NCBI GenBank assembly: GCA_904066235.2
Contig: CAJFCV020000005.1
Span: 3,963,501 to 4,027,500 of the forward strand
DNA from: Bursaphelenchus xylophilus
Taxonomy: Eukaryota; Nematoda; Chromadorea; Rhabditida; Aphelenchoididae
Length of the DNA: 64,000 nt
Direction of reading: 5' to 3'
Shown: positions 10,228 through 25,229 of the stretch, one piece after another
Numbering within the stretch: position 1 is the stretch's first letter
Layout: each line of letters begins with the position of its first letter
Notes under the pieces: generated by a model
The model's input: the letters and a program-made list of their open reading frames with translations, nothing else
What the model was told of the DNA's origin: nothing
The model's database searches: none
Translations under genes and position numbers: made by a program

Positions 10228-10358
10228 TTTCTGGGGCCGTCAATCCAAAATAGAAGAAAAAATATCCCGCCCCTTTTTGGTGATTCGCTCAAAACGAAAT
10301 GTCACTATCCGATAAAACGCATTTTCACGAAGTTTCGAAACGGTTCAAGTCATTTTAG
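10228..10358 (-). repeat. dispersed repeat 2, copy at the M13 fragment
   Basis: Contains GTCAATCCAAAATAGAAG, CCCGCCCCTTTTTGGTGATT and ACGAAATGTCACTATCCGAT, which recur inverted at 53,785-53,990 inside an intron of the receptor gene. Its right end coincides with the TTTTAG acceptor of the adjacent M13 exon. Confidence 0.65.
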
Positions 10359-10942
10359 GTATCCGTCTTGCCTATTTTTCCCACTTCGTCCCTGGAAATA
10401 TCTCGGAGCCCCGATTAATTTCACAGTTCTCTAACAGGCAACTTTTTTTCATCAACTTAGCCCAGACAAAGACGGCTTTCCCACTGAATCCTTTTCCGCC
10501 AGCTCGAGTCCGTGTTTGGGCAGACCTTGCCAATCTTAAAGGATTCGCCGAGGCTTTTGGGTGCCCTGTTGGTTCGAAATACAACCTTCCAGTGGACAAA
10601 AGATGCAATATCTTTGACTTTGACATCGATAGCCCAACTTTCACGACGACGACCACCACCACAACTACAACGACCACTACAACAACTACTACAACGACTG
10701 CACCAACTACCACTGCTGTAACTGACGCAACTCCTCATGCCAGTACAAACACCCCACCGGCACCTGAACGAACTACTCCCTCTGAGCCAAGAACTACTCC
10801 TTCTGAGCCAAGAACTACTCCCTCTCCGCCTGCACGGAACCCAGACGGTAACCACACCGAATATGGAGAGAAATCGGTTCTATTGTCTCCGCCGTATTTC
10901 TTATATCTCCTTTTGGGATTTGCCCATATTATGACCCAATAA
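10359..10942 (+). pseudogene. detached M13 peptidase C-terminal exon with Thr-rich stalk and GPI-like tail
   Basis: From a TTTTAG acceptor the frame reads IRLAYFSHFVPG, NRQLFFINLAQ and GFAEAFGCPVGSKYN, the conserved C-terminal end of neprilysin-family peptidases (FxxAFxCPxGSxMNP). It then runs into about 20 threonines encoded by mixed ACN codons, two TTPSEPR repeats, and a hydrophobic end (SPPYFLYLLLGFAHIMTQ) preceded by small residues. This would suit an O-glycosylated stalk with a GPI-anchor signal. No upstream exons with the zinc site exist between here and the minus-strand protease cluster; repeats abut the exon directly. It is therefore most likely the orphaned 3' end of a duplicated gene. 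The frame itself is unbroken to the stop at 10,940-10,942. Confidence 0.65.
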
Positions 10943-10987
10943 ACGTAAATTTCGGTTTAGTCTACGCGGTTAAGGAAATTCAAACCA

Positions 10988-11677
10988 CCACAAATTTATT
11001 GAAAATGTTTTAACCCGAATTTGAAAGCGTATACAACAAAGTGGTCGCGTGGTCCTGGGTCTTATCTTTTATAAGGTCCATGTGGAAAGAGGCAATTCAG
11101 AACCTTATACTAGTAAGATTCACTGGCACTTTTACTTGATTAAACTCGGGAGGGAGAATCACTAAGTAAGACGAATAAAATACATAATAATTATTAAAAG
11201 TTTCAAATTCAACAAGATTGAAGTACATACAATCGGAGAGTAACTGTTAGTATCTGCCGTGCATGCTTCTCTTATTTACTTTCTGAACTTGTTTTTGTTT
11301 GTTTTTTGGTCTTCTTTCCCTTCTCTTTCTTCGTGATTTTTTCTTTTTTGATGATAATCTTCTCAAAAATTTTTGTGTGTGTCCTTGATAAACTTCATGC
11401 AAGTTTTTTGAACTAATGATTTTATCACAAGCTCCGCCCACTCTCTTTCCTCTACACACTCTCTCACTGTCTGACTCTCTCCTCTCCACATTCTCTCGCC
11501 GCTCTGGCTGTCTAGGTCTCCTCCTTTCCCCTACTCTCTCAGTTCCGGTACCAATGGCTCATTTTTGTACCCTATAACTACTGCCTAATGACGAGTCACG
11601 ATGGCAATTGTGTTGTTTTCCGTTTTGATGTAGAGATACCTTTAACAATGCGTTTTGGTGATTCCGTATACAACTCC
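10988..11677 (+). repeat. duplicated block, copy 2 (empty site)
   Basis: Direct copy of 512-2235 without the mariner insertion. It starts 45 bases after the stop codon of the M13 fragment. Small differences include a roughly 14-base insertion near 11,602 and a deletion near 11,650. Confidence 0.75.
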
Positions 11678-12218
11678 ATTCGCAGTATTGCCGTGTCCAA
11701 CAACCAAGGATGAGTGGTCTAATATGTGGAGTCGGGACTTCAAGACATGACCTTCATAAGTACGGGGAAATCGTCGCGCATTCCCAAATTTGACTTCTTC
11801 ATTTTGTGTAAAGAAAAAATATCCCTAATTGTAAGTTGTTTGATTTTGTATCTCCAACCCCATGGTCAAAATGGCATCAAAAAACAAGCTCTTCGACATT
11901 CTTTGGAGCTTTTGTAATTGTAGATGCTTGCAGAGGAACACTTGTAAAGTGTGATATCTTTTCCTAACTTCTATGTGGTGACTTGTAAAGACATTTCGAA
12001 CGCCCCTCCGTCGTTCCAAAACCTATCATAACAGATCATATCGCGACATTACACAACTACAGTCGACAAGAGTTATACTTTTGCGTCTTCCCATTCAAAC
12101 AACATTCCATTTTTGGAAAACGAAAAATCGACAGAAACCCGTTCGAGTGCGAAAAATAAAAGAAACGGCAAACATCGGCTCTCGAAGCTCCGAAATTATT
12201 GTTCATACGCGCGAAGAG
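11678..12218. other. 5' flank of the cysteine-rich gene; no other gene seen
   Basis: Unique-looking AT-rich sequence upstream of the gene starting at 12,219. No clear core promoter. Confidence 0.3.
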
Positions 12219-12891
12219 ATGTTCCATCGAGTGACTTTTGCCGTGGTAAGCTCTAATTTTTGAGGTTATGTAATCATTTTTGAAAAAATTGATTGTAATT
12301 GTTGTTTTTGCAGGCATTCTTGGTGCATTTCGGATGGGCGCAGACGTCCGATGAAGGCCGTGAATTTTGTATTGACAGATTCTGCCCTGCAGGCACATTT
12401 TGCGAGCCAAGATTTGTTGTGAAATGTGTGCGACAGCCATGTAAACCGATCCTAATGTGTTTGCCTATCAGTGAAAATGGTGAGTTTTGGAATTTTTGGT
12501 CACTTACTGGCAAATTGTTAAGATTAACTACTAATTTATGACTTGAAATTCCAGGATGTGCCCGAAAAACATGTCCAGATGGTACGGTATGTGTCGAGCG
12601 AGTGATCCCTTGTATATCACAGAACTGCGCAAAGAAAGCAACTTGCGCCAAGCCGGGAAGTAAGTTCGAGCGTTCTGAGGAGGCTTTATATACCATTAAT
12701 TCTTTCAAATTTTTAAGTCTCATAGGTAAGGAATAACGTTGTTTTCAGCATGTGACGCCCTTGTATGTCCACCATCCCACCACTGTGAGCTGAATGGCAG
12801 TGGTGTCCCGACTTGTGAACGAGGTCTCTTCAAAGCCAAAGATGTCAAAGTTGAGCTGGCTCAACTCCAGAAGACTCCGGATGCGCAGTAA
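12219..12891 (+). CDS. small secreted cysteine-rich protein
   Basis: Four exons join in frame: 12219-12245, 12314-12479, 12555-12659 and 12749-12891, giving 146 residues. The ATG at 12,219 was chosen because exon 1 plus the start of exon 2 make a signal peptide (MFHRVTFAVAFLVHFGWAQ). The mature part has a repeated pattern of Cys separated by 4-7 residues with PxG turns (CPAGTFCEP, TCPDGTVCVERVIPC, VCPPSHHCELNG), about 16 cysteines in all, then a short helical, lysine-rich tail. This layout resembles disulphide-rich extracellular modules of nematode matrix or inhibitor proteins, but no family could be assigned. It probably acts outside the cell. Confidence 0.8.
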
Positions 12892-13414
12892 ACGCCTTTT
12901 TAATATACGCACATATCAGTCGTTAAAAATAAAGGTCTAATGTTAGCTTTGTAAGCAGCCCAAACCACGCACGTCAAACTGAGATTAGCTAAAACGGTCC
13001 GGTGAACGAATTGGCAATTCGCCAAAAAGACGCAAAAAAACTTCTCGTCGGAAAAGAAGTGGGGAATTTTTACGGCGAGAGAGTACGTTTTTGCGCGCCT
13101 TTTCTCTGATTTCTCTGTGAAATCAAGACGAAGTGTAAAAAACCGATAGCGAAAGGGTTTATTCCGGTCACCGGACTCCTCAGTTTGACGTGCCACGGTC
13201 TTTACGCGGTCCCAACGCGACCTTTGAACTCTTGATAAAAATTGATGATTACAGCGTCAGTTTCGTAGGAAACTTTACTGCCATATACGCCATAATTTCG
13301 CAATCAGACATGACATAATTTATGGAATCAACCGGTAGTGCAACACAACTTTGTTTAAGTAGATTTGAGACCCGTTGTAAATTTGGAAAAATTAAATTAA
13401 CCCATGGCTTCCAA
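12892..13414. other. convergent 3' region; no gene seen
   Basis: Lies between the stop codons of two converging genes. AATAAA-like sequence occurs at 12,928-12,934 (AAATAAA), a plausible poly(A) signal for the plus-strand gene. Confidence 0.4.
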
Positions 13415-15199
13415 TTACTGACAGAAACGGCAACTTCTCCTGCAAAAGTTTTGCATATATGTCGAGGTTTGGCAGAAGTTGATCCATTGAGAGCAGCGGT
13501 TGCTCTGATCCGTATCTCGGCACACTTGAGCTGGAAATAATTCCAAATTTGTTGCTTAAAAGGGGTCTTACGTCTTCGGTTGTTTTCCATTTGGGAAACA
13601 GGAATGATGTGGGTCAAACGTTGAGGGTTGAAGGGCTGACGAGTCGGCTGAGGCTGCAATTTTGATGATTATAAAAGCAGTTTAACTTCATGAGAATAGA
13701 TATGACTTTTCTGCGCAATTTGGCGCAGGTTGAGATTTTTAAAAATGCAGAAAAAACCGAAATAGTAATTGAAATCAATTTTCTCACCACATTGTTCTGA
13801 ACCAGAGTTGCTGGTCGTGGAGTGAACGGGGTGACCGAGACTTGAGGGAAAGTCCGTTGAGGCTGAGTGACCGTAAACTGAGTCGGCGTGAACGCTGGGG
13901 TTGGCTGAGGTGGAGGAGCTGGTCGGAAGGTGGCTGGGGCTGGCCGGAAGAACTGAAAAATCAAATTTCAAACATATTACACACTTATACATGGATTGTA
14001 AGATCTTTTCTTTTGGAAAGATTCTTTTCTAAAATTCAGCTTACGTTCTGATTGGACAACGATTTCTCCAAGAATGTGGTATCTCCTTGATTAAACATGT
14101 GGAAAGTTTGAATCTTGAATTGTCCAGCTGGAGGTGGCTGGGTGACTGGAGGATGTTGCCAGACACCAATTTCCTTCTCAATCCGGCATGGTGGCAGTGG
14201 AGCGGAGAGGACCGATTTCACCCAAAAAGTTTTAAGGGAGATGACAACAGTTGCGCTGAAAAAGGCACATATCAAATGGAGGTCTTAACCGAGCAATACT
14301 TCACTACCCAGCTGCACATATATATGAATTATTTGCGATATTTTTATATTGAGAGCATCCTTACACAAACTGCACGTAGCTCTCTTCATCCTCGTCGTTC
14401 TTCCACCACAGCTCCATTTTCTTCTTTTTCTCGTCGTGACTGTGCGTAACGGAATCTTTATTCTTGAAACACTGTTGTCGCCAACTTCCATTATTGTCCA
14501 ATCTCAGGAAAACACCGATTCTAAATCAGAATATAAGTGAAATTTGGAGAATTTAGACTTGCCTTCGACCAGCTTTCGTGCCTCTCCAAACAAACGGCTG
14601 AATGGCGAAACCTTTGAATTCGTCGTGAGAGTTGTTGCCGCGGAGGGTGACTAGAAATAAAACATAGAATTTTTAGTACCCATATAACATCTAAAACGGA
14701 AAAAAAGGTCAACAATAATCCCAAATTTGGTATCAAAAGGAATCAAGAAAAATAAGAAATTTTTTGGATCTGAAGCGAGAGATTTTTGATTACATAGGTG
14801 TATGCATTACAAAGACCATGCCATAAAGTTTTTAGCAAAGCATCTTTGCCCGCCTTCAAACACTGGCTAAGGTACTAGCATGTGTACACATATATCCTAA
14901 TTTTTCGATGACTCACTTTTTACCGGTTGATTTCTCCAATAACATTTCTGCTCCGTGTCAATTGTAAATGGCGGTGGTGTCAGCTGAAATCATCATTTTT
15001 CAGCTCCTAACTTTACTTGTATATTCAAATTCCTCCTCAAAAAAACTTTAAATTTCCTCACCTGAAGTCCTCCTTGATGCTCCACGGCTTCTAATGGATT
15101 CATACTCTCAAAGGCGGCATGAATACAAGGAGCTCCATCCGGCCACGCCAACACTTTGTTGGCTAGAATCACGGCCAGGAAGAGGACTTGATATGACAT
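13415..15199 (-). CDS. secreted protein with Reeler domain, Pro-rich linker and C-terminal ShKT domain
   Basis: Eight exons keep frame: 15199-15062, 14983-14917, 14650-14563, 14520-14365, 14255-14045, 13952-13788, 13653-13572 and 13530-13415, for 340 residues. A signal peptide (MSYQVLFLAVILANKVLAWP) leads into a Reeler domain (about residues 19-165; WPDGAPCIHAAFESMNP, then FKGFAIQ and WRGT). A Pro/Thr/Phe-rich low-complexity linker (about 220-300) follows. The last 38 residues form a ShKT module with six cysteines at about 306, 315, 322, 332, 336 and 339. Reeler domains occur in extracellular matrix and insect immune proteins; ShKT modules are common in secreted nematode proteins. Exon 3 ends in a GC donor (GCAAGT). 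The combination suggests an extracellular structural or immune role, inferred only from the domains. Confidence 0.85.
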
Positions 15200-17837
15200 C
15201 TGAAATGTTTGGGTGATAAAACTTGAGGAGAATATAAAAAACGCGTTCCGCTTGATATAAAAAAGTTGAGGAGCAGGGGAAGCGGTCATTGCGATACAAT
15301 GAGCAAGGAAAAGATCGCTTTCAAATGTCATAAAAAGTACTTGCTAAAGAAATAACAAAAATAATAATAATTGGAAGAATTTTCGAGGTAAAATACGGTT
15401 TTTTTGGTTAATTTTTTTTTGGAAAAATACGGCTTTGTCTATTACGCTTGGCAATTCAGTATTCCAATTTTTCGCTTAACCAATGGGATTTAGTTTAAAA
15501 AAGTTCTAAACGAATACGGAAACCTTCAGAAAAATCTCCTCCCGGCGACTCCAGAATCCACCTTTTCGTGCTAATCCAAATTTTTACTTTTTCCACACAA
15601 AACCCTAAAAATGACCCCTTCATTTGTGATCATTTTCATCAGCCAAATTAAAAACGGGCCTTCCAACTGAACGCCCTTCAGATTCCTTAAACTTCCGCCT
15701 CTCCAAACACCCACCAGTTCTTGTAAATAGTAAAGGGTTTACAATAGAAGAGAGCCTGTAATCAAGGCGTTTATTCGAGTAAATGTTCTGGTTGACCTTG
15801 GGGAAAAAGAAAGAGGGACTGGAAAGTGTTAAAAATGGAAAAAACTACACCGAAATTCATTAAAAACAGCCATCTTATGAGAGTCTAAAAATTGTGAAAG
15901 ATAAACTGAGAAAAATCAAAAAATTCCCGTTTTTTTTGCAACGAACGGCATCAGAATTAACACTGGTATAGCTGGCATGCCTGCTCTCGGATGGGTCTGT
16001 AATTTTCTGCATTTAATCTGCACAAGTCAAAGTCTAATTCCTAAAAATTTTAGCTTTTGTTTTGCAAACCCATCTGAGATATTCAGCGAACTTTGCAACC
16101 GAGAGAGTACGAAAAATTAGGAGAGGCGGTCAACAAAAATTTTTGGCATATGCTTTATAAAAATTCGGTGTAAAAAATTGCCTCCAAAAATTGAAATGTC
16201 ATCCAATATCAGTGAAATGATGACTAAAAAGTAAAACGAGAAAAATTAGGTCAATTTCGTCGAAACGAACACCAAAATTTTATTAGCTTTACAATATTAA
16301 TTTAGTTTAAGACCAAGTGAACTTCCCCTTACGAAAAATCAACTGGTATGAGGCCCCTTCCGTTCCCCCCGAAGGGCTCTCCACTGCCCCGTTTCCCACT
16401 TTTCCCTCCCGAAAACAATGCCAAATTTCTTGTTTGAAAATATTTGTAAACCGCGCGAGTTTAAACCCCTTGTGGAGACGATTGCGCAACGATTCCAGGC
16501 ATCCTGAAGCCCCCTCGTTTCGTAAAGAGGGGAGAACGGGTTGAATTAATAAATATGTAACGGGAAACTGGCCTTAATAAAATAAATAAATTTTGGAGGT
16601 CACGAAGAAGAGTTGAGGATCGTAAAAGTAATCATAGATCTTGTATTTGTACGATTACTTTACTCTTTAAAAACATGACTTTAATCAGTACAAATTTGGC
16701 CATATAAATTTGATTATTTAGAGAAGTGAGAATAAATTGAACTAATTATGCGATGACATAGCTCTGTAATAACAATAATAATGACGACGTCACACTTCAT
16801 ATTCCGTAGATCCTTTCCCAACCGATTGAATAACTCTCGGAAGCTCTTTAATAACAAACTCGAAGTCAAGGAGAGGTCACGGCGTCATCTAAAAAACCAG
16901 ATTTATTATAGCAAGAGGAGCTCAACCTTGCGGTTTATGGGTTAGAAGGTGAAGGATTTGAGTGATTACAAGTCTTCGACTTCTGAAAATGGCAAAAAAT
17001 CATCTAATAGTATAATTAGAAAGCATGCCGATAACATGTATATTTCTCAGCAAAATTGACGGTCAGACAGCTTAAAAATTTGTGAAACGGCTTTCTTTTA
17101 GGTTACATATCAGTTTCTGCAAGTTTGAGCTTCGCTTTATAGACACATCAGAGAAATTCTACGGCTTTACAGGAAATATATGTACATACTGACCAGAATG
17201 AAAAGAATCGATCGGAGAAGAGTGGTCCTTAGCCAACATCTCATTCGATCTTGAGAGATCTGCAAGTCATTGCAGAAGATTTACACCTGCCGCTTCAAGC
17301 AGAACACGATTCCATCAAATGCGACCCAGTACCGAACCTTAGGCGACTTCCGATCAAAATATCCTGGCCGTTTCTGCATAGTTTATGCTCAAGATTTAAA
17401 ATATGTCTTAAAATGTCCTTATTTTAATTTATGTTAGATTTCATTAAGACCTGACTGTTGCTTCTTGATTGTTTCCCTTGACAAACGGAAAAGAACGTAG
17501 GTCCGCTGCGATATCTTTTGAGCTGTTTTTCAAGTCATAAAAGGTCTCAAAAGATAATGACAGCTGTTTACTTTACCTCGATCAGTTGACTTGTATTTAC
17601 GTGAAGCTTTTTTTTGTTAAATTTGAGTAGATTTTATATTATACATTCCTAGGTAAAACACGAACTTTCTGAACTTGTCTATAATCCTTTTTGATGACGT
17701 ATGACTTTTGGCGCTAGCTGTTTTAAGCTTACTTTTATGTAAATCTTTCCACATCTCCATTTCCAATCCTACTATTCAAACTTTTTTACTTTTCCAAAAT
17801 CTCTAGATTTCCGTTCACTTTAACATAAAACATCAAT

Positions 17838-17870
17838 AATATATATATATATACTATAGTATATATTTGC
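17838..17870. repeat. AT microsatellite
   Basis: An imperfect (AT)n tract with one CT/AG interruption. Confidence 0.7.
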
Positions 17871-18766
17871 TCTTTCTCCCTTCCAGAACGTTTTGCACCT
17901 TCGGTTCAAGGATCGAGAGCTGTTTTTATCCCGCTACAACGTCACTTCGGTTTAAAAAAGCGAAAAACTCGGGGGGAAATCGCTTTTCTCTTGAATAAAC
18001 ATTGCTTTAGAGTTTGGTTGCGTGTTTTGATGAGGGCAATGGAACTAGAGTCGATTTCGGCTTATAAACTTTGCAGTTTGAGGGAATTAGAGGGCATTTT
18101 TCGGGAGAAAATCCGGGGGTTTTGATGGATAATGGGCAATTTTATATTAGACCAAAAATTTTTTTTACTGCTATGGGGAAAAAACTCTATATTATTGTTA
18201 ACAAGCTTGCTCACTGTTTGAATACAAACGGATGTAATCTTTTTGCACTCTATCGATTTCCACAACGGTTATATCTATTGTTGTTGTCATCCTTGCTCAA
18301 ATCCCGGGTTTTCATTTTTCCCGGGGCCGTGAAATGCCTATTTGTCACTTTTTTGAATCAAGTTTCAGATCGGAAGTGAGGCTCGTATCTTTGTGATGAA
18401 ATCGGCAAAGAATTAGAGTTTCGAACACCTTTTTATTGACTTATGTTATACTTGATGACTAAAAAATAATGAAAAAATTAATTTGATTTGAAAATTTTGA
18501 GCAAACTTTATCCTGTTTAGATTACTGTGTGTATTATTGCGATTAGAGGATCATGATTTTTATACAGTATCCTCTGCAACTTGCAAATCGATGAAATTGG
18601 CAGTCGCAGGCTGCGCCCGGCATTGTAAATCTGTTTTTTCCTTGTGCTTTCTTTTGTCGGAAGCCGAATCCAGTGGGATTAGAAGTTGTAAGGAGTCAAT
18701 ATCTTTGCAATTTGTTTCAGTCTCGACTTTCTTTTATCTCCTTTTCTTGATCTATATTATTTTAGA

Positions 18767-19334
18767 TCAACCATCTAAAACAATCTCAAAATTGCCTTGT
18801 CTAAGCTTGAAACAAGGTGCAGATGACCTTTTAGACTCCATGTTGAGCTCCTTTATGTTCTCGCTGACCCATAGTGACGCCTTCAGCTCGCGACCTGTCT
18901 CATCAATCATCGGAAAAACCGCTGAATCGTCGTTTTTCGTGGATTTTTGATCTTCGGAGGTCGACCTTGTCGGCGGGATTGTGGAAGAGCGGTTCAGAAT
19001 CCCACACAAACTGCCAACGCGGCGCTTTTTTTCTGGATGCAGATTGAGAATTCTGATAGTTTATTTTTGCGGCCTGGGGCGCTTAAAAGTGGATTTTAGG
19101 CCCTTGGAATCGGAAAGGTCGTGTTTTAAAAAAATATTCTTCGATCTTAATCCGCGGATTTTGATCTGGCGACTTTGTTAGGGGATGGTCTTCGAATCTA
19201 ACAGCCTTTTGAGTCGTATTTCGATTTGTTTCGATGAATTTTAGGCGTATCCTAAAGTGGGGGTCAAGTGTAATATAAAATTGATAAGATTGCAGGCGCT
19301 GTTGGTCAAGTGAGCTGGTTAGGAGTCTTATCAT
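18767..19334 (-). other. possible unrecognised coding exons
   Basis: Two minus-strand open stretches are unusually long for this AT-rich gap. One opens with ATG at 19,334 and runs 83 codons (MIRLLTSSLDQQRLQSYQFY...). The same frame stays open after a single TAA for about 50 more codons. A different frame is open for about 100 codons from about 19,060 to 18,767 and includes ENIKELNMESKRSSAPCF. No clean splice model joins them and no domain is recognised. Confidence 0.2.
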
Positions 19335-20780
19335 GTTTCAAATAACTACTCTTGCTTTCCACGGGTTTTATATGAGCAGGAGGCACCTGTTAATTGTCTT
19401 ATGATGTTATACTTGGGAATAGACATGAAAAATGGAAAAAACGAAGTTTTATGCATATTTACTCCAAATGAGCCTTGTAAAAAAGAATATTAGACCCTAG
19501 AAAGACATGGCCATGCATGGGAACTTTTTTCTCGAACGTTTTCGGCCAAGAAACCCTTCAAACGGCCGGCTAATTGCCCTCTCCTCATGGACAACATGGA
19601 CGAAGTAAAAGCGAGCGTTCTTTTTTTCTAGACTCATTTCGTTGTTTCTGTTTTTCTCAAAGAACATTTGTTCCTTCTCGTTATATCTATCCTCTCGTTC
19701 GTTCGCAATTTCAAAACAGCTGAATAAAAAAAACACGATTACTCATCATTTCACAATTAATTTCTGTTTAAAGAGTAGTCTTTTTTGACGCTAAAAGGTT
19801 TCCTTTGCACTCCAGAACGATCAGTTTGGAATTTCAGACAAATCGAATTAATATAGTGATTTAAATTTGGGTCTTTTCGATTAGAATTTGTCATGGATAA
19901 CATGTCAGAATTTTAAATTTTGTCTTCCATTTGCGTGAAATTAAAATCTGTCTTTCGGAATCTTCAGAAACGGATACGCATCCAATCTCATTACTTTTTT
20001 TCATTTTTTTGACTTCCATTTGTGCCCTTTTCCAGCTGTTTTTGGAGGTTCGCCGTTCAGGATTTTCCGTCGAAAAAACATTTGAATTCGCGTTTTCTTC
20101 GGTCTCTCGACTTCAATCAGTGGTTCGTTGTCTCGCTTCGGTCAATTCAGAGTGATTCACACCGCAAACCTGCGATCTGACGAAATAAACGTCAATTCGA
20201 TGGTGTGGAAGTGGAGATTTTGGGTAAAAAGTCGATAGTTTTGAACATGTTTGTTAGAAATATGGGTTAATCCAGATACTTTGAGGGTTTATCTGTCAGT
20301 TTGACTCCAAAATCAGGCCTTGCCGCCAGTGAAACACCTGTTTTTTGCTGTTTTTATCAGTGCTTTGAACAAAGTGTTATAAATTTGACGTTATCTTTAC
20401 TAATTGTAGATCTCCAGTGATAAAATTTGATATTTTTTGGATCAATACGGGCTAGTCTTTCTGTTTTATCCATTGTTTTAAAATTATCTTGCACTTTTTT
20501 ATTTTTTATATTACACTAGGTTGGTCAAGAAACCTTTACAATTTTGTTTATTTCGGTGTGTAACTACTTCAGCAGCTTTCTCCATTTTCCCTAAAATTCC
20601 AAATTAATTTATCTGGCAAAAGAACGGCGGAACCACCAAAAACTACTTGCTCTTTGACACACCCCGATTCAAATGATTTCTCCATTTTCTTTATGAATAA
20701 TATCAGTTCTCTTCGCGTTGCATTTGTCCGTGATTGTCTTATCAATTTAATGAAATGAGCCGGAATCGAACCCCTAAATT

Positions 20781-20793
20781 CTTTCAGAGCACC
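20781..20793 (+). promoter_or_regulatory. probable trans-splice acceptor of rme-1
   Basis: CTTTCAG followed by AGCACC and the start codon. A 3' splice site this close to the ATG, with no upstream exon, is typical of spliced-leader addition in nematodes. Confidence 0.5.
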
Positions 20794-23694
<2,901 letters not shown>

Positions 23695-24585
23695 GGGAGA
23701 CATGGAAATTGAGGATTTTTGAAGGATTTTTTTTCAATTTCTCTTTGATCTTTGATAACCTTGTCCTGAAATATATATTGAACTGAAATATATTGAATTC
23801 TAAGTCTACTTCTATCTTTTTTATACAGTTTTTTTATATTGTTCATGTGAGTTTCCCAATATTAAATATTTTTTTTGTTTTTTCTTACGAATCTTTCGAC
23901 ATCCACGAGTCTGAAAGGAAAGTTTGGTGGTCTCTGTGGGAGAATCAACACTTTCCTTCACCAAGCTATGGTAATTATAGGGCCCTGAATACATCGCCTT
24001 TTACTGTACGATCCCTGCTTATCGCTTGCTACGATATCGACTTACTGGTTACAATAAGATTGTATATTGTAATGGCCCGCGCCCTTTTCGTATTCGGCTT
24101 CACATCTCACTTCCAAGCGCCTTACTACAGTAATCTATCTTGTCTTATATCATAATATACAAACTGAAATGCAATCCTACCCCCGAGAGTTAGTCAGATT
24201 ATTTAAACAGTTTTAAGTGATAATAAATATTGAATGGATATTTGGGATATATTGGCATGTTTAAATTGTTTTTTTTTTGGCTTTTTAAAAATATGGTATT
24301 CAAAGTTATTGAGGGGCTTTTAATTTTTTTTTATTTATAACGCCGGATCCAAGTGGAATATCACCCAGATATGGCCGCCTCTCCTTGGATTTGCTGTTTG
24401 GTCACCTGCCCCTCTATATGGATGACAACAAGAATTCCGGTCCGGCCGCAGGAGACTTGATGTCCAGTTGAAGTCAATTCGTAATCAGAGGTGTGGTAAG
24501 ATTAGAGTTTCTTGTCTTCTTATCGTCGAAACTTTAACACAAAAGAGAATTTGTTGTTTCTGCAGTCGGCCTTTCAACGGCTGCA
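23695..24585. other. 3' flank of rme-1; no gene seen
   Basis: AT-rich. AATATATATTGAA repeats directly after the stop may include the poly(A) region. A 120-codon plus-strand frame at 23,793-24,155 has no domain and poor composition, and is not called. Confidence 0.35.
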
Positions 24586-25229
24586 TCACTTGATCATTTG
24601 GGGCTAAGGTAGTACAACCGCCCAGTTCAGTTTAGCCCCCCATGACCCAGTACAACCCCCCTCGTCCATTCTGAACCCACAAAACTTATCCAAGTTGTAT
24701 GGTCCAGCAACAAGCCCCCTACGTTTTAGATGAAACCCCCTAAGTTCTAGACCAAGCCCCCTACGTTTTACAGGGGAAGTACTCTAAGTTCGACGCTCAG
24801 ATTTTCTTTAAAACACGATTTCTGAGTGAGTGTAGCAGCCCTTGACATAGAAAATTTCGATCTCGGGTTTTTCGCCTTAATGTGACCAACATCGTCCTGA
24901 AAACTTATTGGCAAAACAGTTTTGCCTACTTCCGCCGTTAACATAGTTATTTTTACAATTTATTGTTTATACAGTAATCCACAATAATTCAGTAATGACC
25001 ATCCAGACATTCATGAAATTGTGTATACTGATGTTTTTGAACTCGTAGATTTCAAAAAAAGTGGTTTTGACTCATTAGGATTACTGTAACATACCAAACT
25101 GCCGATTCGGCCGCTAAAAATCGGCCGTAAAAAGTTTGTTTCTGAAAACCCACAGCTGATTTTTACATATGTTAATCAGCATAAAATTCTGCCCTATAAA
25201 CGTTAAAAAAAAGTCCAAAAAGTGGGGCG

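Larger units (their letters stand above)
15200..20780. other. 5.6 kb gene-poor region
   Basis: Separates two divergent genes. No confident gene was found. It contains oligo-T and oligo-A runs, a short AT dinucleotide tract near 17,838-17,870, a fragment resembling dispersed repeat 3 around 16,060-16,220 (GAGAGAGTACG), and stacked minus-strand reading frames at 18,767-19,334 listed separately. The regulatory regions of rme-1 and the Reeler gene must lie here. Confidence 0.4.

Noticed and set aside
23793..24155. 120-codon plus-strand frame after rme-1
   Set aside because: Phe/Ile-rich reading of AT-rich DNA, no signal or domain, directly in the 3' flank.
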